This document shows, piece by piece, positions 46,861 through 57,502 of a stretch of 64,000 nt of DNA. Each line of letters opens with the position of its first letter. Within the stretch, counting starts at the first letter, position 1. Both the position numbers and the translations under genes were made by a program. Under the pieces are notes generated by a model that saw nothing but the letters and a program-made list of their open reading frames with translations, searched no databases and was not told where the DNA came from. Source of the stretch: Nyssa sinensis (lineage: Eukaryota > Streptophyta > Magnoliopsida > Cornales > Nyssaceae); contig CM018051.1 in assembly GCA_008638375.1 (NCBI GenBank), positions 8,791,387 through 8,855,386 of the forward strand, read 5' to 3'.

Positions 46861-47400
46861 GGGGTGTCAATTTTTGACTTGACATGACACGATAACACAA
46901 CTCGAACACAACATGAAGTTAATGGGTTTGGGTTGAACATAAATGTGTTTGGGTCATAAACAGGTTCACACATATAACACGATTAATAAACATGTCGTGT
47001 TTGGGTTTTAGTAGTGTTAATCTGTTTAATGCGACTTAACACGTTTAATTATAAAAAATAACATGAGTTAAGGTAATTCATTTCACATCGAAAGTTTATC
47101 AAGGTTTGGAGATTTTTTTATTTATAAAAGAGGTTTTTACTTTGATTTGTCACATATTCAAAGTTTACTAAACTTGAAAATTATCTATACATATATAAAG
47201 ATAGGTAACTTTTTTATTTTAAAAATAAAAAAATTAAAATAAACTGGTTAAGCGTGTTGATATGTGTAACTTGTTTAATAAATAGGTTGGGTTTGTATTT
47301 TAAAACTTGACACGATTAGTTAATAATGTTGGGTTATGATTGATATATATTTTCAAATATGTATACCTTAACACGATACAATAACACGAATTGACACACC
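46861..47400. mobile_element. Terminal-inverted-repeat element rich in ACACGA motifs
   Basis: Left end GGGTGTCAATTTTTGACTTG and right end ...CACGAATTGACACACC are inverted copies. Inside, CACGATAACACGA-type motifs recur near both ends, with GGGTTTGGGTTGAACATAAA in between. This is a 540-bp non-autonomous DNA transposon of a type common in plants. The target duplication is unclear (CTAG on both sides). Confidence 0.7.
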
Positions 47401-47609
47401 TAGTTGTAACCACAAGTCTTTGTGACTAGCTGGAATATCTTTGAATCTGGATATCAATATTGAATCCTCCAAATCTTTTTTAGGGTGGATGGATGGGCAA
47501 TTGTATCTAACTGGTTAAACCTTATGGAAGGAGTGAAAACTTTAGCATCAGCCCCTTGGAATGAAGGTTGAACTTCTCAAAATGTGGAATACCTCCAAAA
47601 TTAGGACCG

Positions 47610-47945
47610 TAAAATGAGCTGGGCTATTCAAGCTCAACTTGTGATTGGCTTGGTTAGAGACTCGTTCGAAATCGCCTTGGCTAGAGACTCATTCAAAATT
47701 AACTCACAAGGTAAATAAGCCAAGTTCAAACAAATTTTGAGGCTCGTTTATTTATTGAAGTTGGCTTAAACTTAGTTCGTTAAACCAAAAGTAATCTAAT
47801 ATTATATAAAAATCAAGTTACTTGAACTCAGCTCGAAATCGGTTTGATTAGAGACTCGTTTGAGATTTACTCGTTTATTTTAGTAAGTCAAATTTGAATA
47901 ATCCATTGCTCGGTTCATTTATAGTCTTATCCAAAACCAAGCTTA
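47610..47945. repeat. Degenerate repeat with GAGACTCGTT motifs
   Basis: Repeated TTAGAGACTCGTTCGAAAT and TAGAGACTCGTTTGAGAT units and GAGCT/AGCTC ends suggest an old non-autonomous DNA transposon. Nothing is coding. Confidence 0.5.
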
Positions 47946-48109
47946 ATTTCAGTGTAGAAATTTGACATGGGATCCGTAGGAATGATTTTGTTATGGAATT
48001 TGTGGTTTAATTCATTTTTGAATGATTTTGTTATGGAATTGGTGGTTTAATTCATTTTTCTTAAAAGAAAATTGAAGAACTTCATTAGACAAGGTCCCAT
48101 TTTACAATA

Positions 48110-48500
48110 AAGGAGGAGCTCCTTACCTTAACAACAGGCTTTGTGAAGCCTCTTTAACAAAGCTGCTGTGGACTTCAGTAAATCCCAAACAATGCAAGAG
48201 AGCTACAAAAAACTTGATTTCCAAAAATATGTTAACTAAATCTTTTATCCACACAGCCTGATCAGAACACAACATGGAGATAAGGTTGATAAAATCTGTC
48301 TTCAGTGTGGATACATCCCAGTTCCTTGCTAAGTGCCCATTTGACAGCATGCCAAAAGGCAAGGACTTCACCTTGCAATCCTGTTCTCAAGCATAGTTGA
48401 CACAGCAGCAGCCCAAATCTTAACACAATTGTTACAATAGGCAACCCAAGCCATGCCTGCTCAGCATGAGAACCCAAGTTTGAGCTTGTGGGAAGACAAT
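48110..48500 (-). pseudogene. Retroelement RNase H (RVT_3-type) fragment
   Basis: Minus-strand frames read GEVLAFWHAVKWALSKELG, then FLEIKFFVALLHCLGFTEV and SSFVKEASQSL. This matches the plant LINE-type RNase H pattern (A-E-A-x-A-F-W...WAL, then H-x-x-R-E-A-N). The region is frame-broken. Confidence 0.6.
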
Positions 48501-48754
48501 TGTAGGCAAATAAGGCTGGAGGTTGGGTCCATGCCTAGTGTATCCCAATTAGCATTTCACATTGGCGGAACCAAGCCCTTTCAATATAGAGATCATACAC
48601 AATTAAAATTTGAATAGTTTTCAATATAGAACTTTTCCCCTAGTCCAAATATACAATGCCAAAATGTGTTACATTTGCCCGACATATATATAAATCTAAT
48701 TAACTTTAACCTAAAATAACTAAATAAAAAGAAAGCACTTTTATACAATAGATA

Positions 48755-51700
48755 TTACATGGATGAGTTGATAAACAAGATTAGGCTGGGAAGATTTTCC
48801 AAAGCTAGGGTGAAAATTGCCCCAAGCACAAAAATTAAAATAAAGGCGAGCAATATCTTTCCAATATACAGAAGACTGAAAACTGGTTGTGACACCCTCT
48901 TCACAGAATGTGAGCCATCCAAACCCTGCAAAAATGATGTCAAAATATAGGTTATATAAGCTGATTCTCATGAAAGGTTCCAACCCCAACATTCTTATTT
49001 CATTATCTTTAAAACTTTCTAATCTGTCATTCACAAGGGCTTCCTGTCGAGGGAATGATCACAGGATTACAGAATTATGTCAGTCTTCTTTTGGTTCATA
49101 TCTGCAAGGCTCGAACCTTCACCTTCAGTTTGAATTGGTAAGCTAAAAACTAGATTATAAAGTACATTTATATACTAAACTACGATGACTGAAAATATGT
49201 GATCAAACCAAGTGCCTGAGAAACTTGAGATCTATGCTTGAACATCATATCCCATTTTGCCCTCTGAATCTCTGATACCGATATAAACCAATTTATGCAA
49301 TGAGACAAAAAACACAACCTTATTAGTTGATACTGTTACAGGACCGTTCCAGATTGTTATAGGTTTATTATGATTGTTATAGGTTTATTATGATTGTCAT
49401 AATTTTTTTTTTTTTGAGAATCTTTATGATCCCTTTTTATGGGATCTAAGTACAAGTGAGTAACCTAACAATATAATCCAAAAAATAAAATAAAATAAAA
49501 TGAAGTTACCTAGAAAATTTAGGCCTATACAACCTCAAAAAAGGCCTCTTAGTCTCAATTTTTTTTTAATTTTCTTTTATTTCATAATTAATCAAATTAA
49601 ATACTAAACTAATTTTATGCATATAATTGCATTTTTTTGTTATTATTTATAAGTAGTTGAGATGTTATTAAAATCAAATGATACTTTTTTTTATTAGTTT
49701 AATTAAAAAAATCCATATAAAATAGTAATACATATTTCTAGGTGTTCAAAAATTGAAAAATAACAATAAAAAAATACTAAAATGTGATAAATTGTAGTCA
49801 AAATATGCGTATCAGTAACTTTTAAAGGGTTTTTAGTGTCTGAAAAAAATTCATGGTCGTAGTTTTCGATTCTTGTTACGAGTGGTCCGATACTCCCAAG
49901 TCTTGATATTATTATACCGCTACCACAACCGTGTTGTATCCTGCGACTGTGATTTAAACCATTGCCCAAACCACAAAAAACAAAGAAACAATGATTGTTC
50001 AAATATTCAAGGTTGGGGCAGGTAAAGTAATCTTTTATGCAAAGCTGTGCAAAGAAGTCCGGGGCATTAGATGTTAGGAATTTTAGACCAGTAAGTTTGG
50101 TGGGTGTTGTTTATAAGCTTTTGGCTAAGGTTCTGTCTTTGTGGTTGAAGATGGTTTTGGCATATGTTATTTCAGATTCTCAATCTGTAAACAGATTTTG
50201 GATGCAGTTTTAGTAGCAAATGAGTGTGACGATTCACAGAGACCAAGTGTCGTTCTAGAGTGGTATGTAAGTTGGATATTGCTAAAGCATATGATCATAT
50301 TAATTGGAGGTTTTTACTTTAAATATCGGATAGGTTGACTTTTCGTGAAAAATGGAGGCCATGGGTTGAGTTTTGTGTCCTCTATTAAATTCTCTGTTCT
50401 TGTAATTGCAGAGTTTTTGATGGGGTGGAATGGTCTCTTGGTGTAATTAAGGGTTCTTTTTTGCATACTCTCCTCTATTGGATTACACAGAATTCATCTC
50501 TTACAGTAGATTCTTTAGCCATGAAAAATTCTTTCCCCATCTGATACATCCAATCCAGTTGATGTTTGTTAAAAGGAGCTATTTTTGACAATGTGCTTTA
50601 AATGCTAAGTTATTGAAGAACTAACACAAGGACCAAGGTGTGCCCTTAAGGTGGATATGAAGGCGGCCTAGTATTCAGAATCTTGGCAGCTTGTTATTGA
50701 TATATTGAAAGTGAATTTACTCCCTTTAAATGGAAGATGAATCATCTCATAAGTCATTGCCCGGTAACTTGGGTGGTGTAAATGCTTCTTGGTGTTAATT
50801 GGGTTATGCCTCAATCTACTTCAAAGGTTTTGATGATATGGAGTGGGAACTCAATGTGCAAAAGGGTGAGGCTGGTATGGAATATGGCTCCTTTGTGCTC
50901 ATGGTAGATAATTTGGGGGAAAAAAAAAAGGAACTGAGGAATTTTTGAAGGCATGGAGTCGCTGATTTGGAATGTTAAGGCCATTTTTTTAGCACACTTC
51001 ACTTTTTGGATTATGGGGGGATCGGCCTTATCTATAGATAATATTCTTTCTTTTTTGTATACATTAATATTATAGACACACACACACACATATATTCTTT
51101 TGGATGTACAAGGGTGCACCCCTCGGTGCTCTTTAATAGAAATTACTTATAAAAAAAACAAGGCCTCAGATTTTAGCAACATTGCTGAGGATGGCAGAGC
51201 ACAACCTATTGGGGAAGTCTGGGGATAGCAAAATTTGGTAAAGGTGGTGCCTTGTGCTTCAAGCCTATGTCTTCCAACTCAAAATTGCTAAGGATGGCAC
51301 AGCTCAAGCTTTTGGAGAAGCGTAAGATACCAAGTTCTTGGTAAAGTCTATAACTTGTGCTTCAAATCGATGTTTTGGTTTGAGGGATTTATGGATAATG
51401 GAAGCAAAGGTAAATAAATAAGAAAAATTACTTAACCTTTTCTCTCTTATCCAACAAAAAGAGAAAATTATTTAGAAGTTACCCAACTGATTTGAAAATC
51501 CAATTTAGTAGGGGATACATTAATTTTGGATGCATTACAAAAAGATTAAATTGTGAGACTGGACAATAATATAATTGTCACAAAAAATGAATAATTAATC
51601 AAAGAAAAAAAGTGTGACTCAAGCTGAAGTGTAGCCATGAAACTCTAAACTCCAAACCAAGCTTTTACTATGGGGAGAGAAGGTGGAAACTTTTTTTTCT

Positions 51701-52912
51701 TTCAAATTTTCCTTTTCCCTAGTACTCTTTCTCTCTCTTGATAAAAGCCTAAAAAGTAGGAGATTTGAGAATCATGAAGTTGTTGCAGGCTTCAGTTTAA
51801 GAAGATGTGTTATGTAAAACAAGTAACCCTGGGTTTAGCTAGTGTTGGTGGAAGGCTTTTAATGGGCAGTGGTCCACCAAACGGCTCTTCAAAAAGCCAT
51901 AGGTTTGTATCTTCTAACAGATTCCTATATTATCCAATAGAATATCACCTGACCAAAATACATGCAGATGCAACCATTTTGTGGGTGAACTGCATCTGAT
52001 TTATGCAAGATTGTTAAAATTCATGTCAGACAAACTTCCAGGGATTCCTCTGAATCACCACAACCAATTCCCCTATAGCTTACCCTGTACTAATTTGCAG
52101 TAAACTAACAGCTCAATCTAGCAAACTACTCTTTTTTTTTCCCATTCAACAAGCTCTTCCAGCAATTCACGAATGTGTTATCATAGTTCACTGATTATCT
52201 TCATGGCTGTTTTTCTTAGATTTTCCTAGTAAAGCCTAGTTCAAAAAACACCAAATTTGAAAGAGATGAAAATTCATACCATTACAGATGGTATGCTTGT
52301 TGTTCGCTGCAGATGTTCCCCTTTCCTAAAACCTACTGCAATAAAATGAAAATGAAGTCAGTACTAAGAAATTTCTGACTAAACTATTCAGTTATCGCAA
52401 AAGATAAATGTGATTTGAACTGATGAAACTCAATGACAAGCACCTTCTACTTGGGCAACTGTTTGCAACTTCCAACCTTTTCCATAATCCACAAGAACCG
52501 AATTAGGACCGAAACTGACAGGTTCCTCCCCTTCTTTAGCAGCTTCGATATGCAAGGCAAGAGGAACCTCGCTATCAAGCTTCCTGTTTATCAAGGACAA
52601 TGCAAATCCTGCCTCCGTACCGGCCGCAAACCGCCTCACCTTGCCTGAACTTTTGCAAATAACCTTCCACAAACTACAATAATATATATGTATATATATA
52701 TATATAACATATTATGGGGCAATCCTCAGAGATCAAAGGAGCCATTAAAGAAAAAGTTGGAAGGACAGCAAGTAAACTTTCTAGTACGAAATCCCAAGAC
52801 CAAAATATGAACGTGTATGTATGGAGAGGAAGGGAGAACTTACAGGTAGAGATCGATGTGGAGAGCCAGAGCGGGGTTGATTGACTTCTGAATCTTCTTC
52901 CTCTTCCGCCAT
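48755..52912 (-). CDS. Small C-tail-anchored membrane protein, four exons (function unknown)
   Basis: Minus-strand exons assembled by phase: 52912-52844, 52673-52444, 52335-52280 and 48925-48755 (TAA), all with GT-AG introns. The product would be about 174 aa. A short acidic start (MAEEEE) is followed by a soluble segment with [53 protein letters not shown] and LQTVAQVE, then a polar linker ([14 protein letters not shown]). One strong membrane span near the C-terminus ([20 protein letters not shown]) is followed by a few residues ending INSSM: the layout of a tail-anchored protein. Exon 1 carries one base too many: the ATG frame (MAEEEEDSE) does not join exon 2, while the shifted frame reading [17 protein letters not shown] does, but has no ATG. 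Intron 3 (3.35 kb) holds a LINE and a MITE, so a small internal exon could be missed. I do not know a named homologue. Confidence 0.68.
49510..49964. mobile_element. Partial copy of the MITE family seen at 58418-59200
   Basis: It shares long matches with 58780-59200, including AAAATCAAATGATACTT, AAAATGTGATAAATTGTAGTC and GATACTCCCAAG...GCGAC...TTTAAA. The right end is CCATTG at 49964. The left end is not identified; resemblance may extend up to about 49320. Confidence 0.7.
50040..51160 (+). mobile_element. L1-type LINE reverse transcriptase relic, intron 3 of the tail-anchored gene (opposite strand)
   Basis: Plus-strand fragments read [33 protein letters not shown], and a zinc-tail remnant near 50740-50900 ending with NMAPLCSW. 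Many stops and frameshifts. It ends with ATAAAAAAAAC near 51148-51158, a LINE A tail. A (CA)n run lies at 51077-51090. Confidence 0.8.
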
Positions 52913-54452
52913 GAGAGAGAAGAGAGAGTGAGCGCCGTCTTAACGTTGTCACCAATCGAGGCCGGTCGTTCCTACGGTAAATGGATCGGGGACCTCATCG
53001 AGCCCCGCGCTTCAAAAGCCCAATCTGTGCATTCCGCAGCAGCCAATAATTCTATCTCGAATTTTTTACTAAACCTACGATGGATTTTTTATTTTTTTTA
53101 TATTTAACCTGACACTTATTTTTGTTTTTTTTTTCTTATTTATTAAATTTATGGAAATTTTAAAAACTTCATTTTATTTCTGACGAAATTACATTTTCAA
53201 GATATGAATTTTAAATCATATCTTAAAAAGACAATTTTAAATTAATAATAATTTAAAATGATTTATACAAAATAACAATGATTTGATTTGAAATTTTATC
53301 TTTAAGATACAATTTCAATCTCGTATATTGAAAATTTACCATTTTAAAAATTATATGAGTTTGATAAATAAGTAAATATTTACACGGATCAGATTAAACC
53401 AAAACTAAACAACATGAGTTTGGTAAAAAAATTTCAATTCTCTCTCTCTCAATTTGTATTTCTGCCTTGAAAAAAAATAAATAAATTTCACAACTGACGT
53501 ATTATAATATTCATGTATATTTTTAAGGACAGCCTTGGGTTTCAAATCAAATAAGAGCAACTTTCTTCCTATTTATATTCGTGTCATAATCTTAATGTGT
53601 CATATATGCAATCACACACACACACACATATATATATATCATTTGACTATTTAGTTTTAACAAAAGGAATTAAAAAAGCGCATGTAAATTACATACATGC
53701 CTTAATCACAATTATTACATATATATTTATGTATTTTTATATTAAAATTAAATAATCACATAATATACATATGATTACATATGCAATCTACTAAAATTGT
53801 AACACGTTCGTGGATATTAGGAGATTTCTCTTACCTATTTGGAATCAAACAATACCCTTTTTAAAATTGAATTAATAAGTAATTTAATATCGTATGAAAA
53901 ATAATTGGTTAATTAAGAAACATGTTAATAAGCAAAATGTAATTAAAATGAAAATATTGAAATGAATGTGTAATAAGATAAAAAAATTAATTTAAAATAT
54001 AATGTATTTGTGTGATGCTAAGAGTAATATTTATAGGATATAAAATAAGATAATTCAATTGATACAACTATATACAACAAAGACTACAAAATGCACCTAA
54101 TAAAAAAAGAGTGACATTATATATAACCAGAGTTATGTTAAGATAAGTGCGATTAAAATTAATTTTGTTAAATATATTAAAAAATAATAATAAAATAATT
54201 TAACTAAAAAAATAATTATAAATAAAATAAATAACGAGACAAAATTAATATGTCTTGTCCAAAATAGTTGGAATAACACTAACTCAAGTACAATGATTTA
54301 AATCAAACGAGAATTGCAAATGTAAAGACTAGTCCTCGTAAGGTTGCAATTTTAACCTTAGGCTCATTTTTTTATTTTATTTTATGTTTAGTAAAGTAAA
54401 CAAGTAATCAACTAATAAAATTGTCTAATCAATGCTCATGCCATATGTGTGC

Positions 54453-54492
<40 letters not shown>

Positions 54493-54660
54493 TCTCTCTG
54501 TTAAAAAAATTACATTTAACACAATCTGCTGGGGCAATATATGAAGAAACATAAGCATACATGGATCAACAAATTAGGAGGCAATATAGGAGGAGGGAAT
54601 CCTAGTGTGAAAAATGATATAAAGAAAAGACAATAGGGACTTCTTTCTACATCAACTCAG
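52913..54660. other. AT-rich intergenic region between two minus-strand genes
   Basis: It includes the 5' flank of the tail-anchored gene (GC-richer at 52915-53040) and then very AT-rich DNA without any gene. A (CA)n(TA)n repeat lies near 53610-53638, and a (GA)n run at 54455-54490. Confidence 0.5.
54455..54490. repeat. (GA)18 microsatellite
   Basis: Uninterrupted GA dinucleotides, just downstream of the MFAP1 stop codon on the transcribed (minus) side. Confidence 0.95.
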
Positions 54661-54676
54661 CTGAAACTAAAAAGTT

Positions 54677-57252
54677 CTAACGAGACTCCCAATCCTTGAG
54701 CTTCTTGCTTCCTTTGGGTTTTGCTATGGGTGCATTCATTCCAGCCATTTTTGCATTGTATTTGGCCCGAAGAGGATCATTGTATGTCCACCTGCATTAC
54801 CAAGAAACAATGATTAGGAAGAAGTGCGCAGCACACACACACACACACTTATGTCTCAATTGGGACTTGAACCCTACACTTTTCCCTTAAGGGAAGACAA
54901 AGATACACACAAGTTAACAGCTCAGAAATTTTGAGGTTTTACAAAGAACAAATATCATATAAATCAAATTTCAAGTTTTCTATAGCGTACGTTGAAAATG
55001 TAGAACGAAGCAGAGACTTTCAACATAACTTGGGTGTCAGACTATAACACATTTTGAATAAGCAGAGAATTTAATGATTGAATCGCCAAATTCAATTGGA
55101 TACCTACCAGACAGTAAACGTTTTGTGAATCACATGAATTGGCAACTAAAAGTTCACAAGGGTGTGATTAGAAAAAAGACTTCCAACCGCCACAAGAGTT
55201 GATTTCACAATCTCAATGGTGACACAAGGCCATTCTAATGTACAATTTTCTTGGACATAAATGTCATATTAATTTCTTGGGGAAGTCATATACCAGCTAC
55301 CTCACAAGCAAGCGGGAATGATTACGTAGCTCTAGATGGAAATTTTCCACAAAGTATATTCACAATTGCTGACTTCTCACCTTTTAAAATTATTATCTAG
55401 ATTCCCTGTATAAGAGAAGGGTGTTTCTACCCTAATTTTCAAACTTGTAATCCAATTTCACCCCTAATGTAGAAATCTTCTATTGTTAATTTGTTAATTG
55501 GCAGGAGGTACATTATACCATATGATGTATCTTCTGCCAAAATAGGAATTATTCCAAGATTACTTCAACTCACCCCTACAAAATGTTGAAGCCCACATCC
55601 CATTTATCATATCAGTATTCCATCAAAGTATATTGTGTATATAATTACATAAACATGTATGCATGTATATGTAAGTATGAATATATAAAATCAAAAAATA
55701 ATTATTTGTTATGATATATACACAATATCACAAACTTCTTTTTTATGAATCTATACGATATTTCAGGTTCCTTACTCATAATATTAAAATTCACGTGAGA
55801 AAAATGAGAGTTAAGTTACATACTCACATGAACATGGATTTGAGACCAAACTTAATATGGTTTACCCTTATTATACCACAGTTCTTCTCTAAGACATAAT
55901 CAATGTATTTGAAATTTTTATTATATAAATAACAACCAAAATATGAAACTTCTTTGAATCAGCAGCCCAGAAGATCAATATTTCAGCACGTAAATATATA
56001 GAGAACAGCTATACTATAGGGAGAAAAAGGAAAAAGAAAAGAATATATTATAGGAAAAGTGTACTAACGGATTATTCCAATCAGTTGTGTCCTCATTGAC
56101 AAGATGGGTCCACTTTGTCCTCCCACTACGTCCAAAGTGCTTGACCTGCATGACTTTGGGTAATATGCTCTTGTCCATCTTATCTTCTCCAGTTGGAGCA
56201 GAGAAATCACGATTGAAGATGCCATCTGCCCCAGTAGTTGCGGCATGGTCATCAGGATCTGACTGGAAGAAAGCCCCTTTGTGGTAGTACTTCTGCATGA
56301 ACCTCCATTTCTCCTTGGGCAGGGGAGCAGGTCTCGGATTTTTCCTCTCCCATTCCCTCCTCTCTTCCTCTGTCATATTTCTTACCTTTTCAATCTCTTC
56401 CTTCTCCTTCAACATTGCCTCTCTGTCCTCCCTATCCCTCTTGATCCTAGCAATTTCTCTGGCCTTCCAAGCTTCATATTCCTCTGCCTCATTTACTTCA
56501 TCATCAGTATCTACATCAGCAGTATTAGCCTCCAATTCCAAATTTTTCTGAATTTCTTCATCCTTCCGGATCTCCTCAACCACTATTTTCTTCGTCTCAA
56601 CCTTTCTCTCCTCCAATCTCTTCTTCATCAATTCCTCAAGGGCTTGTTCTTCTGCCTCAAGCCTCTCACGCTCAGCAATAGTATCTCTCTCTGACTTTGG
56701 AACAAAGACAGGCTTCACCATTGCTATACCCGTTAGTTCTTCTTCCGAGTCAGTCTCATATTCCGATTCCTCTTCCTCTTCTTCCTCTACTTCCTCCTCT
56801 TCTTCTTCTGGAAGAAGTGCAGCTTCTTCTTGCTGCCTCTGGAGCATCTTCTCCCTAATTCTCCTCCTCCTTTCCTCCAAAGCATCCTCATCCTCTTCCT
56901 CCAAATCTAATCCTTCCTGTCTTCTGTTTTCTTCTTCTATTGTTGAAACAATCTCAGCTTGCCGGATCCGCCTGTGATCAGCTCTTACTTCTTCACGATT
57001 ATCTATCCTACTCTCAGCCAAACGACGCAACCTAGGATCATCCCGTCTCACATCTGAATCTTCCTGACTAGGGAAGGCTTTCTCCAGGGCAGCCACCCTA
57101 GCCATCCTGATATCCCCATCTTCGTCGGCATCATCCGCCCACTCAGGAGCTTTACCAGGCCAATACCTTTTGACCTTTGTTTGCCCAATTTTACCTCTAA
57201 GCTTATCCCTAATGGTAATTACAGTATCACTAACACCTGCCGTTACCGACAT
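54677..57252 (-). CDS. MFAP1: MFAP1-family spliceosome protein, complete, 432 aa
   Basis: Two coding exons: 57252-56069 and 54791-54677 (TAG), with a GT-AG intron of 1,277 bases. Splicing restores the codon at N-P|W-T-Y-N-D-P, giving 433 codons. The start is set at MSVTAGVSD (57252); an upstream in-frame ATG at 57303 would add a hydrophobic extension and lies in the 5' leader. The protein is strongly charged: KIGQTKVKRYWPGKAPEW at about 21-38, a Glu run at about 149-172 (ending SEYETDSEEE), MVKPVFVPKSERDTI at about 178-192, then a coiled-coil-like Arg/Glu segment. The C-terminal MFAP1 core has KYYHKGAFFQ, VKHFGRSGRTKWTHL and AKPKGSKKLKDWESR. MFAP1 proteins join the spliceosome around B-complex formation and act in the nucleus in pre-mRNA splicing. 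Nothing is missing. Confidence 0.96.
54825..54925 (-). repeat. tRNA-derived SINE fragment, intron of MFAP1
   Basis: On the minus strand it carries GGGTTCAAGTCCC, an RNA polymerase III B-box match (consensus GGTTCRANNCC), next to AAGGGAAAAGTGTA and a (GT)n run. The layout matches similar pieces at 59318-59450 and 63180-63310. Confidence 0.6.
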
Positions 57253-57369
57253 GGTTATAATAGATACAAACCCCAAGAAAGGAGAGCGAAAGAAACCAAC
57301 CAATCTTTAATTTAGCCAATTCTTTCCTTTATCACCCTCAGAGCCTTCAACTGGATCAATGTTAAAAAC
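57253..57369 (-). other. 5' UTR exon part of MFAP1
   Basis: Upstream of the MFAP1 ATG on the minus strand, TTTGTTCCAG at about 57370-57379 is a good splice acceptor, so a 5' UTR intron is likely. The first non-coding exon would lie further upstream (higher coordinates) and is not identified with certainty. Confidence 0.5.
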
Positions 57370-57502
57370 CTGGAACAAAAACAATGAAATGATTTATGAA
57401 GGATTCAGACAAAATGAAAAATACATATATTTTAATAAAAACTTGTTACGTGCATGTCTATGCACATGCTAATCTTGATTAGATATACATTAGCATGTAT
57501 AG

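Noticed and set aside
52430..52443. TGA at 52430-52432 as the true end of the tail-anchored gene
   Set aside because: A good donor at 52443 (GAAG|GTGCTT) leads in phase to exon 3 and then to a membrane-anchor exon. I prefer the spliced form but it remains unproven.
57253..57303. MFAP1 start at the upstream in-frame ATG (57303)
   Set aside because: It would add 17 residues (MVGFF...) unlike the family. MSVTAGVSD at 57252 is the expected N-terminus, and the extra stretch lies in the leader.
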